DNA of 64,000 nucleotides from Sandaracinaceae bacterium (lineage in GTDB: Bacteria; Myxococcota_A; Polyangia; Polyangiales; JADJQN01): assembly GCA_016712745.1 (NCBI GenBank), contig JADJQN010000001.1, positions 1,912,723 to 1,976,722 of the forward strand. The letters are read 5' to 3'. Shown one piece after another: positions 37,553-45,454 of the stretch (positions within the stretch are counted from its first letter, which is position 1; each line of letters opens with the position of its first letter). The translations under genes and the position numbers were made by a program. Under the pieces are notes generated by a model that was given only the letters and a program-made list of their open reading frames with translations, made no database searches and was not told the origin of the DNA.

Positions 37553-37564
37553 TGCAGGTACACG

Positions 37565-38812
37565 CTACTGGTCTGCGAACGCAACGCGCGCGCGAGTCGC
37601 GAGACGATACCCGTCGTCAAATCGCTCGATCAAATCGCGCAGGCCGATCTGTCGAATGCTCGCGACTGCAACGTAGACGCGGTTGGCGCCCGCTTCCAGT
37701 TGAGGCTTTTCGCCCGGCCAGCCCGCGTTCAAAAGATCCCAGACCGTCAGCGGAGTATCCGGCGCCTCGCGATGTCGATCGATGAGCGCTAGCAGGATGC
37801 GGCGATGTGCACGCCCGAGGCGGTGGCGCGTGCCGTCACTGCCTTTGACCCAAAGCGCATCGCGCGCGAGCGTGAGCGTCTGCGATTCGGGCGGCGCCAT
37901 CTGATCGATACGTCTCGGCTCTTCTTCGGCTCGCTCGAGCAAGCCGCGCACGTAGGTCGAGAAGCCGGCCTCGTCCCGCCTCGTGCCAGCAAGCTCACGG
38001 ATACGTTCAGCCATCGCGACCGCCTCGGCGATTGGCGCGCGACGCTGTGCAAGCTCGCCCACCATGCGCGTTTCCACCCATAACAGGCACTGGAGAAGCT
38101 CGGCATCCTCGGGCTGAAGCTCACCGCGAAGAATGCGTCCCACAGCTCCGGTCATGTCTGCGTATGGCATCACCGATCGCATGAAGAGCAGCACCGCTAC
38201 GTAATCGGCACTCGGCGACGGTGCTCCCCCGGACGCGAGCTCGGGTGCGTAGCAGCACGCGACCGCCGGATCGACGCTTCCGTCTTCGCGCTCGACCGGG
38301 AAGTTGCGCCCGAAGCCAACGACGAACCACTCCCCACGTGCGTTGAAGAGCACGTTCGCGAGGCTGAGCCTGCCGAGACACAACGGCCCGTTGCTCCGAG
38401 GATCGACGGCCGCGTTCGCTTCGCCAATCGCTTCACGAATGCTTGAAATGAACGCGTCAGCGCTGTCGTACGGGATCTTGGCGTCCGCGTCGGCCATGAG
38501 CTTCACAATCTCAAAGCCGTCCGTGACGGCGTCACAGTCGAGCTCAACGAAGGGAGTTCCATCGATGCATCCGTGATGACGCACGCGGGGCACTCGCGGA
38601 TGCGTAAAGAGCGAACTTGCGAGAACAATTTCCTCGAACGCCCGCTGCACCTGGTCGAGCTTGGCGTTCGTACCCGGGAGCAAGACAACGCACGGGGAGC
38701 CGTCTGCAATTCGGCGGGCGGAGACGATCCGGAAGGATTCGCGCGAGCGTATCGACAGTACGCCCTCGTAAAGGTCCAGCAGTCTTTGAAACGCGAGACC
38801 CGGCTCGTTCAT
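37565..38812 (-). CDS. pseudokinase fused to a C-terminal winged-helix domain
   Basis: 415 residues. The first 280 follow a Ser/Thr kinase lobe plan but lack catalysis: no Gly-rich loop or VAIK lysine is evident, the HRDLKPxN loop reads CLGRLSLANVLF and the DFG site reads VGFGRN. The APE motif (CYAPELASG) and the following acidic helix (PSADYVAVLLF) remain. Residues about 315-410 look like an OmpR-type winged helix: LGRAHRRILLALI, LTVWDLLNAGWPGE, ANRVYVAVASIRQIG, then DDGYRLA. It may bind DNA under control of the kinase-like module. No cognate partner is nearby. ATG 38812 would be nearly leaderless behind the promoter candidate at 38821-38849. Confidence 0.72.
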   Translation of the reverse strand: MNEPGLAFQRLLDLYEGVLSIRSRESFRIVSARRIADGSPCVVLLPGTNAKLDQVQRAFEEIVLASSLFTHPRVPRVRHHGCIDGTPFVELDCDAVTDGFEIVKLMADADAKIPYDSADAFISSIREAIGEANAAVDPRSNGPLCLGRLSLANVLFNARGEWFVVGFGRNFPVEREDGSVDPAVACCYAPELASGGAPSPSADYVAVLLFMRSVMPYADMTGAVGRILRGELQPEDAELLQCLLWVETRMVGELAQRRAPIAEAVAMAERIRELAGTRRDEAGFSTYVRGLLERAEEEPRRIDQMAPPESQTLTLARDALWVKGSDGTRHRLGRAHRRILLALIDRHREAPDTPLTVWDLLNAGWPGEKPQLEAGANRVYVAVASIRQIGLRDLIERFDDGYRLATRARVAFADQ

Positions 38813-38820
38813 CGGCCGCT

Positions 38821-38849
38821 ATTTAAGAGGGGCCCGCCCTAAAAGTAAA
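38821..38849 (-). promoter_or_regulatory. candidate promoter of the pseudokinase gene
   Basis: Minus strand: TTTACT (38849-38844), 17 bases, TTAAAT (38826-38821); 4/6 matches each. The predicted start of transcription falls within about three bases of the ATG at 38812, implying a leaderless or nearly leaderless mRNA. Confidence 0.35.
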
Positions 38850-38867
38850 TAGTGGCGTAGAGCCTTT

Positions 38868-39875
38868 TTAGGGGCGAACGCGCGTCCAGAACATCGAATC
38901 ACCATCAGGAATCAAGTGGTTGCGCCGTTCCACGAAACGCATCGAATACGCCATGGCGTTGCTTCCTGACTCGATGTACCGATGGGCTGCGGTGGTGACG
39001 ATGAGCTTACGCGCATCGCCTGTGCCCTCCCACGAGCAGCTTGCGTCGATGGGTTCGAGGCGCGCGCCGAATGCCCGGCAACGGGGCGTGCTCGCCAAGT
39101 TCTCGAGAAGAAAGAACTGACCGTTGAAGCCCAGGTGCGTGACCCCTCGGGCGGCGATTGGATACGCCCCCGTCGCGGTCTGATTGGAAAAGAGAACGCG
39201 ATCGCCATCGACGAAGAAGCCCCAGTTGTACCTAGAGCCGCTCATCCGCGCTTGCAGGTGTGTCGGACTAAGAACATCGATCGTTCCTTCGACAGTGCGC
39301 GTCTGACCTGCGCGCGTACTCACATGTGTTGCCGCGCCCGCCGCAGTGACAGTGAAGGTCTCATCCGAATAGTTGTCACTGCGGTGCCATACACCTGCAA
39401 GCTGAGCCATCGCGGCGGCTGTCGTCGCTTCGCTGCGATCCTCGTGGATGTGCGCTTGCCACGTCACCATGTCTGAACCCACCATCGGCGGGTCGAGCCT
39501 CTCGTTGAAAGCTTTACCTTCGTTCACAGCGCAGGAGCCGACGGCCGCGATCGAATTGGGCGCAGTCTCAAGACACGTCAGTTGCTCCGGAGTGAGCGCG
39601 GCGCAGACTGTATCGAAATTTCGAATCTGGCGGCGGTAGCGCTGTTCGAAGTCGGCGGGGGCCGCAACTCCAAGCGAGACCAACGCCGCGCGCGCATCGG
39701 ACACCCAAAGCGTTTGCAAAGCTGTGCACCGCTCAGCACTGGTCTCAGCGCTGCGCGCAACGCGCGGTGCTGGCGCGGCGGCGGTGCGAGCTCGCGGCTG
39801 GGCATGCAGCGTAAAACTAGCGATGCAAAAGCTCACAACCAACGTTGCACCACCCCAATGACCAATCCGCTTCAT
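38868..39875 (-). CDS. secreted protein of unknown function
   Basis: 335 residues. The signal peptide MKRIGHWGGATLVVSFCIASFTLHAQ is cleavable (THLHAQ-PR type), so the product is periplasmic or secreted. GAAGGAG seven bases upstream fixes ATG 39875. A helical N-terminal part (about 45-120) holds Cys pairs such as VCAALTPEQLTCLE, followed by a beta-rich domain with AGVWHRSDNYSDETFTVT and VEGTIDVLSPTHLQARM, somewhat like lipocalin-style small-molecule binders. I do not recognise the family. A perfect 10-base inverted repeat lies just in front of the ribosome site. Confidence 0.65.
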   Translation of the reverse strand: MKRIGHWGGATLVVSFCIASFTLHAQPRARTAAAPAPRVARSAETSAERCTALQTLWVSDARAALVSLGVAAPADFEQRYRRQIRNFDTVCAALTPEQLTCLETAPNSIAAVGSCAVNEGKAFNERLDPPMVGSDMVTWQAHIHEDRSEATTAAAMAQLAGVWHRSDNYSDETFTVTAAGAATHVSTRAGQTRTVEGTIDVLSPTHLQARMSGSRYNWGFFVDGDRVLFSNQTATGAYPIAARGVTHLGFNGQFFLLENLASTPRCRAFGARLEPIDASCSWEGTGDARKLIVTTAAHRYIESGSNAMAYSMRFVERRNHLIPDGDSMFWTRVRP

Positions 39876-39890
39876 GGGCTTCTCCTTCAC

Positions 39891-39924
39891 GCAACGCGCG
39901 CCCCCCCAAGGACTCGCGCGTTGC
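39891..39924. promoter_or_regulatory. 10-base perfect inverted repeat next to a ribosome binding site
   Basis: GCAACGCGCG and CGCGCGTTGC pair perfectly around a 14-base loop that includes seven Cs on the plus strand (Gs in the minus-strand transcript). The hairpin ends three bases before GAAGGAG of the secreted-protein gene at 39875, so it could control translation or be a protein operator. Confidence 0.5.
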
Positions 39925-40061
39925 GGGTTAATCGGTCGCTGCGCGCGGCACCGGGGTTGCGCGGTCGCGTCCATGCCATTCGTGCAGCCGACGGAAGTAT
40001 CGCCGTAGAGACAGGCACGACGACCTAAAGAATTCTTAAACTCTTGCGCACAGCCAATGAG

Positions 40062-40093
40062 AAAGCCGCCATCGATCTCTCGATAGCGGCTTT
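40062..40093 (-). terminator. terminator-like hairpin after the barrel gene
   Basis: AAAGCCGC-ATCGA and TCGAT-GCGGCTTT form a 13- to 14-base-pair stem with one mismatch and loop TCTC. On the minus strand it ends in GGCTTTCTC, downstream of the barrel gene stop at 40125, so it is a plausible intrinsic terminator, though the T run is short. Confidence 0.6.
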
Positions 40094-40124
40094 GAGTGGA
40101 GCGGAAAGGCGCGGGGCGCGCTTC

Positions 40125-41001
40125 TTAGAAGTAGAGCGTTGCGCCGAGGGTCGAATACACGCCGCTCGAGGTGTTGCTCGTGCGACCGGTCGGACTACCT
40201 GCAGCGTTGGTCTCTACGAACTCGGGAACGTCCGTGGTGCTATCCACACGCGAACGAATAAAGCCGCGCACGTCGACGTTGAGGGCAAAGTGAGGGCTCA
40301 TGCGCCATTCAAGTCCCAAGCCTGCTTGACCACCGAAGTAGGTGAAATCTCGGAACTCGCTGCTGAACGGGTCGAAGCCCGAGCCCAGGAAACTCGGCTC
40401 CACGTGAGCGTAAGAGACGCCAAGGCCAAGCACGCCGTAAAGCTGAAGCGCGTTTTGCGGGTTGAAGAAGAAGAGCCCGTTGACCGTGAAGGGAACCTCG
40501 ACGCGATCGTTGCCGTCGTAGTCAGTTCCGCCGTACGCGCCAATGCCGAGGTCAACTGCAACCCACGGGCTCGGGCGAAGACGAAGCGCGATGTCCGCGC
40601 CTCCGATCGACACGCGATTGCCTGCCATGAATCCTAGGTTCGCATGCAATCCCATACGCGGCTCAACGGGCGGGCGTGACGTAGATCTCTTGGCGGGGCG
40701 CCTGCTGCACGTAGACGCGTTGCGGCTGCGGTGCAGGCTGGACGTAAACCACGCGCGGGGGCGGAGGAGCCGGTTGCACGTAGACGACTTGCGGAGGAGG
40801 GGGCGGCTGCACGTAAACCACCGGGGGCGGCGGCGCGGGTTGCACGTAAACGACGGGCGGGGCGGGCACTCCCACCTGCACATTGACCTCGCCGCAGAAC
40901 ATTGAGCCCGGGAAGCACTGCGCGTCGGCCGTATTCACCCCGAGGCCAAGCAGCGCCACCAGAGCAGACAAGCAACCCAAAGCCATTTTATTCGCAGTCA
41001 T
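40125..41001 (-). pseudogene. outer-membrane beta-barrel protein with Pro-rich VYVQP repeats, frameshifted
   Basis: The first part, from ATG 41001 (GGAAAGG upstream), encodes a signal peptide (MTANKMALGCLSALVALLGLG...ADAQ) and five PPPxVVYVQP-type repeats, then hits a TGA at 40663-40665. The next frame continues without a break as PRMGLHANLGF and a barrel-like domain (FTYFGGQAGLGLEWRMS, YGVLGLGVSYAHVE) ending in terminal Phe (GATLYF), the usual outer-membrane insertion signal. The total of 877 bases is one more than a multiple of three; dropping one C within the C-rich tract at 40668-40674 restores ITPA-VEPRMGLH. It may be a real mutation, a phase-variable tract or a sequencing error. Confidence 0.75.
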
Positions 41002-41038
41002 CGTTCGCACCTTTCCGGGGTCTACACGCAGCTACTAC

Positions 41039-41054
41039 GCAAGCCCAGTGCCAA
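41039..41054 (-). promoter_or_regulatory. sigma-54 promoter (-24/-12) of the barrel gene
   Basis: Minus strand TTGGCACTGGGCTTGC: TTGGCAC, five bases, TTGC, with the diagnostic GG and GC exactly ten bases apart. It matches YTGGCACGRNNNTTGCW except for the G after CAC and the last position. The predicted start of transcription near 41027 leaves a 26-base leader with the ribosome site before ATG 41001. An enhancer-binding regulator would be needed. Confidence 0.65.
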
Positions 41055-41194
41055 TTTCGACGGTTTGAGGCCCCAGCGGATTCACACGTGATCACGAGGA
41101 GATAGAAAAGGCGGCCCCGGGTCACTTGCGCCGCCACCTGCGGATCGTGAAAGCCAGTTCACACCTCGCCTGCGAACGAAAGCGGGCGCGTAAG

Positions 41195-43861
41195 CTACTT
41201 GGCGACGATCTCGTAGACGAGCGCAAGCGCCTCATCGAGCTTGCTGGCATCGGTTCCGCCGGCTTGGGCAAAGTCGGGACGACCTCCGCCTTTGCCGCCA
41301 ACGACCGCCGCCACGTCCTTGATGATCTTGCCCGCCGCAAAGCGCGTCAGGAGATCTTTCGACACCGTACACACCAGAAGCACGCTGCCATCCTTTGCAA
41401 CAGCCCCCAGCGCGATCACGCTAGGAGCGTTCTTGTCGCGCAGCTGATCCGCAAGCTCACGCAGCGCGCCGGCGTCGGCGAGGTCTACCTTGGCCGCGAG
41501 CACGTTCACATCGCCCACGCGTTTCAGGTTGGCCGATGTATCGCCGCCGCCGCCGCCGGACATGAACTGCTTCTTCAGCTGCTCGTACTCGCGCTGCAGC
41601 TCCTTGTGCTGCGTCACCAGCTTCTCGACCTTGTCGTGGGCCTCTTTGGGCTGGGCCTTAACTAGCTCAGCAGTCCGCGAAAGCTCGCGCTCGACTTCGC
41701 GAACAAAGCGCAGAGCGTTGGTACCAGTCGCACCTTCAATGCGCCGCACGCCTGCCGCGACGCCCCCTTCGCTCACAATCTTGAAAAGCCCTAGGTCACC
41801 TGTGCGCGCCGCGTGAGTGCCGCCGCACAACTCAATCGAATCGGGCGTCATCGTGAGCATGCGAACGACTTCGCCGTATTTTTCTTCGAAGATGCCGATC
41901 GCGCCGCGCTTTTTCGCGTCGTCCATAGGCAAAACATCCGTGGTGATCTCGGCGTTGGCGAGAATTTTTTCGTTCACCAAATCCTCGATGCGCAAAATCT
42001 CTTCGCGCTCGAGCGGGCGCCCACTGCTGTAATCAAAACGCAGACGATCGGGGCCTACCAAAGAGCCCTTTTGCATCGCCTGCGGACCCAGCACGGTGCG
42101 CAATGCATAGTGCAGTAAATGCGTTGCGCTGTGATTGCGGCGCGTGGCCGCACGGAGCGAGTGATCGACTTCAAGCGTTACATCAGCGCCGTTTGCAAGC
42201 TCGCCTTCGCGCACCAGGCCGCGGTGCACGACGACGCCGTCCACCGGCTTCTGCGTGTCTTCGACGAGGAAGACGCCGTGCTTGGATCGAATCTCGCCGT
42301 GATCGCCGACCTGACCGCCTGACTCTGCGTAGAATGGCGTGACCGCAACTACGAGTTCGCCCCGCTGACCCGCAACAAGCTTTTCAACGCGAGCTCCGGC
42401 GGTCACGAGCGCAGTGACCTTACTCTCGCCCTTCTCACATTCGTAGCCTGTGAATTTGGTCGGCGCGGTCGACGACGCAATCTCGCGATAGAGATTGTCC
42501 ACTCCCTTTTCGCCAACTTTGGATCCGGCACTTCGCTCGCGCGCGCGATCCATCGCCGTCTCAAACCCAGCCACGTCAATGGCAAAGCCCTGCTCTTGAC
42601 CAATGACTTCTTGAAGGTCCAGGGGAAATCCATAGGTGTCATAGAGCAAGAACGCCGTCTCACCCGGGAGAGTCTTCTTGCCATCAGACGTCTTGAATTC
42701 GGCGCTCTCAAGAAGATCAAGCCCGCGACGCATCGTGCGACGGAAGCGCTCTTCTTCTTGTTTGGTGACTTCTTCAATCATCGCGCGCCGCTCGACGAGC
42801 TCGGGGTAGCTCGCGCCCATCGACTCAACCACTTTCAGGACGCACTCGTGAAAGAAGAGCTTCTCGATGCCGAGGCGGTGGCCGTGACGAATCGCGCGAC
42901 GCATCACGCGGCGGAGCACGTAGCTACGCCCATCGCGATCGGGGAAGATGCCCGCAGCGATCAAGAACCCCGCAGCTCGTGCATGATCGGCGATGACGCG
43001 CATCGACACTTCATCGGCGCTAAGGCCGCCGTTGTACTTCTTGCCACTGATCGTCGCGGCTAGGTCGACAACCGGTCGCAGAAGATCGGTGTCGTAGTTG
43101 CTGCGCACGCCCTGCACGACCGCCGTGATGCGCTCGAGGCCCATTCCGGTATCGATGCTCGGGGCCGGCAGCTTCTCCAAACGCCCGCCGTCAAAACGCT
43201 CGTACTGCATGAAGACGAGATTCCAAATCTCCGTCCAGCCCGTGCCATCGACGCCCGGCTCCTGATCGAAGGTCGAAAGATCCGTTTCGCCATCCCCGTG
43301 GAAGTAGTGAATCTCCGAACACGGTCCGCACGGCCCGGTATCGCCCGCCTGCCAAAAGTTGTCTTTGGCGCCCATGCGAATGATGCGCTCATTTCCAAAG
43401 CCGGTGACCTCGTGCCACATTGCTGCGGCTTCATCGTCTGCCGGGATTCCGTTCTCGCCGCCGAACACGGTGATGACGAGTTTAGTTTTCGGGATCTGCA
43501 GAACGCCTGTCAAAAACTCCCACGCGAACGCGATTGCTTCCTTTTTGAAATAGTCGCCGAAGGAGAAGTTCCCGAGCATTTCGAAGAAGGTGTGATGGCG
43601 CGCCGTGACGCCCACGTTCTCGAGGTCGTTGTGCTTGCCGCTGATGCGGATGCACTTCTGGCTCGTAGTCGCGCGTTTGTACGCCCGCTTCTCTTTGCCC
43701 GTGAAGAGATCTTTAAACTGCACCATCCCGGCGCTCGCAAACATGAGCGTCGGATCGTTCGGCGGAACGATGGGCCCCGAAGGCAAAGCTTCGTGGCCTT
43801 TCCCTTTGAAGTAATCGAGAAAGGCCTGGCGGATTTCGCGCGAAGTGTTGGGGCGGGACAT
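41195..43861 (-). CDS. alaS: alanine--tRNA ligase
   Basis: 888 residues, the normal length for AlaRS. The aminoacylation core has FASAGMVQFKDLF, GKHNDLENVGVTARHHTFFEML and GPCGPCSEI; the editing domain has HSATHLLH (near 575) and CGGTHAARTGDLG (near 677), the four zinc ligands that clear mischarged Ser and Gly. The C-terminal C-Ala domain ends with GGKGGGRPDFAQAGG. It joins alanine to tRNA-Ala in the cytoplasm. It lies 12 bases downstream of the periplasmic/barrel protein gene and may be read through from it. Confidence 0.97.
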   Translation of the reverse strand: MSRPNTSREIRQAFLDYFKGKGHEALPSGPIVPPNDPTLMFASAGMVQFKDLFTGKEKRAYKRATTSQKCIRISGKHNDLENVGVTARHHTFFEMLGNFSFGDYFKKEAIAFAWEFLTGVLQIPKTKLVITVFGGENGIPADDEAAAMWHEVTGFGNERIIRMGAKDNFWQAGDTGPCGPCSEIHYFHGDGETDLSTFDQEPGVDGTGWTEIWNLVFMQYERFDGGRLEKLPAPSIDTGMGLERITAVVQGVRSNYDTDLLRPVVDLAATISGKKYNGGLSADEVSMRVIADHARAAGFLIAAGIFPDRDGRSYVLRRVMRRAIRHGHRLGIEKLFFHECVLKVVESMGASYPELVERRAMIEEVTKQEEERFRRTMRRGLDLLESAEFKTSDGKKTLPGETAFLLYDTYGFPLDLQEVIGQEQGFAIDVAGFETAMDRARERSAGSKVGEKGVDNLYREIASSTAPTKFTGYECEKGESKVTALVTAGARVEKLVAGQRGELVVAVTPFYAESGGQVGDHGEIRSKHGVFLVEDTQKPVDGVVVHRGLVREGELANGADVTLEVDHSLRAATRRNHSATHLLHYALRTVLGPQAMQKGSLVGPDRLRFDYSSGRPLEREEILRIEDLVNEKILANAEITTDVLPMDDAKKRGAIGIFEEKYGEVVRMLTMTPDSIELCGGTHAARTGDLGLFKIVSEGGVAAGVRRIEGATGTNALRFVREVERELSRTAELVKAQPKEAHDKVEKLVTQHKELQREYEQLKKQFMSGGGGGDTSANLKRVGDVNVLAAKVDLADAGALRELADQLRDKNAPSVIALGAVAKDGSVLLVCTVSKDLLTRFAAGKIIKDVAAVVGGKGGGRPDFAQAGGTDASKLDEALALVYEIVAK

Positions 43862-43873
43862 GCCCGCCGTTTT

Positions 43874-45334
43874 CTAGCGCAACGCGTAGCCGATCGCCAG
43901 CGTCAGGCGATAGTACGTGTCGGTAACGGGCTCAGGGACGGTAAGCTGCTCCCAGAGTTGGTTCGGGCTAGTGCAAGTGCCGGCGCCACTGAGACACGAC
44001 GTCTGACCTTCAAACTTGGTCGAGAAGCTGAGGAGCTCAAAGCCAAGGCCGAAGAACATGCCGTCGGCGATGTAGGGAGCTTCCGAGCGGATGTTGAGGC
44101 CGAGCACAAAGCCGCTTGCGCCCTTCGTGTCGACACCCCAAGCGTTGCGGGTTTCCGCAGCGACCGACAAGCCGGCGCGGATAGCGCCGTGAAGCCCGAC
44201 CGTGAGGTAGCGTTCGACAACGCCGATGTTCACGCCGAGGCCGAAGTTCAAATAGGAATAGCCGAAGGTCGGCACGCGCGTGCCGGGCGTGATTTGCGCA
44301 AGCGCCGGTTCGTCGAGCTTGAAGGAGAAGCCGCCATAGGTCGCATCGACCGCGATCTCGATGCCATCACGGCGATGACCAATCGCGTAGCGGCCACGAA
44401 GGCCGATGTAATAATCCTGCTGTGACGTCCCGACGTCGATGAGGGGTGTCGGACATGGCGTGCCTGTCGAATCGCAGCCCTGGGTATTCAGGAAGAGGGA
44501 GCGATGGTAGCCACCAACGAGCCCCACATAGGGGAATGCCTGCGAACCAAGCGCACCCAGATAGAACTCCCCGTCGAGACCGATTTGGCCGTTGCCAAGG
44601 CCCGAGCTCGAGTATCGACGTTCCTCCGACGGGCCACCGAGGCGAACAGGAACGACAGTCGTAGACATGCTGCGCGCGATGGTTCCGATAGCGAGAGACG
44701 CACGAACTGAATCGTAACGGCCATTCTCGCCGTCGTCCTCGTCGGCTTCGTCTTCATCTTCGTCGTCTGCATCTTCGTCGTCATCGCCATCGTCGTCCGC
44801 ACCTTCAGCGTCGTCACCGGCTTGCCACGGATGCTCAGCTTCTGCGACCGCAGGGTCGGGGGCGTGGGCCGAGGCCAAGAATGCTCCGAGGCGCTCGTGA
44901 CCGTTCTCGCCGATCGACGCGAGCTGTGCGGGGTTACGACCGCGCCACGTCTCGGTGCCGAGGGACGCGCCGTCGTTACCGTTGCGCACGCGAACCGTGA
45001 GCGTGAAGCGGCGTCCGTGCCGGGCGACCGTTCCGCTGATCACGGCAGAGATCCGAAGCTGCTGCGCAACTCGGTACTGCCAGCCGTCGTCCAGCTGGAC
45101 TCCTGCGGTCGACGCCGCACTGCGCATCTCGCTCTCTTCGACGATCTCGAACCCGTTCGAACGTAGGTCCGAGACGAGGGCGTCGTGAAGGCGCTCGGCC
45201 TGCGGACCCGTGAAGTCGCGTACGACAACACGCTTGGGCCCAGACTGTGCGGCTGCGTGAGAGGCTCCAAATACAAGCAGCGCGGTAAACAAACATTGCA
45301 CAACATGACCAAGGGAGCGGGTGTGCTGGTTCAT
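43874..45334 (-). CDS. CsgG/LpoB-like periplasmic domain joined by an acidic linker to a barrel-like domain
   Basis: 486 residues from ATG 45334, where the signal peptide begins (MNQHTRSLGHVVQCLFTALLVFG...AAAQ). Residues about 32-150 (KRVVVRDFTGPQAERLHDAL, SAVISGTVARHG) resemble the alpha/beta domain of CsgG/LpoB-type periplasmic proteins that sample envelope components. Residues about 185-215 are almost all Asp and Glu. The rest has alternating barrel-like strands (YYIGLRGRYAIG, LNFGLGVNIGVVERYL), typical of outer-membrane beta-barrels. A periplasmic sensor or assembly module tethered to the outer membrane by a calcium-binding-like acidic linker is my inference. The C-terminal residue is Arg rather than Phe. 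Confidence 0.62.
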   Translation of the reverse strand: MNQHTRSLGHVVQCLFTALLVFGASHAAAQSGPKRVVVRDFTGPQAERLHDALVSDLRSNGFEIVEESEMRSAASTAGVQLDDGWQYRVAQQLRISAVISGTVARHGRRFTLTVRVRNGNDGASLGTETWRGRNPAQLASIGENGHERLGAFLASAHAPDPAVAEAEHPWQAGDDAEGADDDGDDDEDADDEDEDEADEDDGENGRYDSVRASLAIGTIARSMSTTVVPVRLGGPSEERRYSSSGLGNGQIGLDGEFYLGALGSQAFPYVGLVGGYHRSLFLNTQGCDSTGTPCPTPLIDVGTSQQDYYIGLRGRYAIGHRRDGIEIAVDATYGGFSFKLDEPALAQITPGTRVPTFGYSYLNFGLGVNIGVVERYLTVGLHGAIRAGLSVAAETRNAWGVDTKGASGFVLGLNIRSEAPYIADGMFFGLGFELLSFSTKFEGQTSCLSGAGTCTSPNQLWEQLTVPEPVTDTYYRLTLAIGYALR

Positions 45335-45387
45335 TGCGCGCAACGTTATCAAAGCTTTCTGCTTAGGGGGAACTGTTAAGCCAACCA

Positions 45388-45404
45388 CTGGTTACTTGTT
45401 CAGC
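45388..45404 (+). promoter_or_regulatory. candidate LexA (SOS) box upstream of recN
   Basis: CTGGTTACTTGTTCAGC ends in GTTCAGC, matching the right half of the Myxococcus xanthus LexA consensus as I remember it (CTRHAMRYBYGTTCAGS) and fitting 14 of 17 positions overall. It lies 51 bases upstream of the recN ATG, and recN is a classic SOS gene. Memory of the consensus is not checked. Confidence 0.4.
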
Positions 45405-45454
45405 TACGGTCAGTCGTGCTAAGCGTGATCCGTCCGCTCTCTTGTGGAGGTTTC

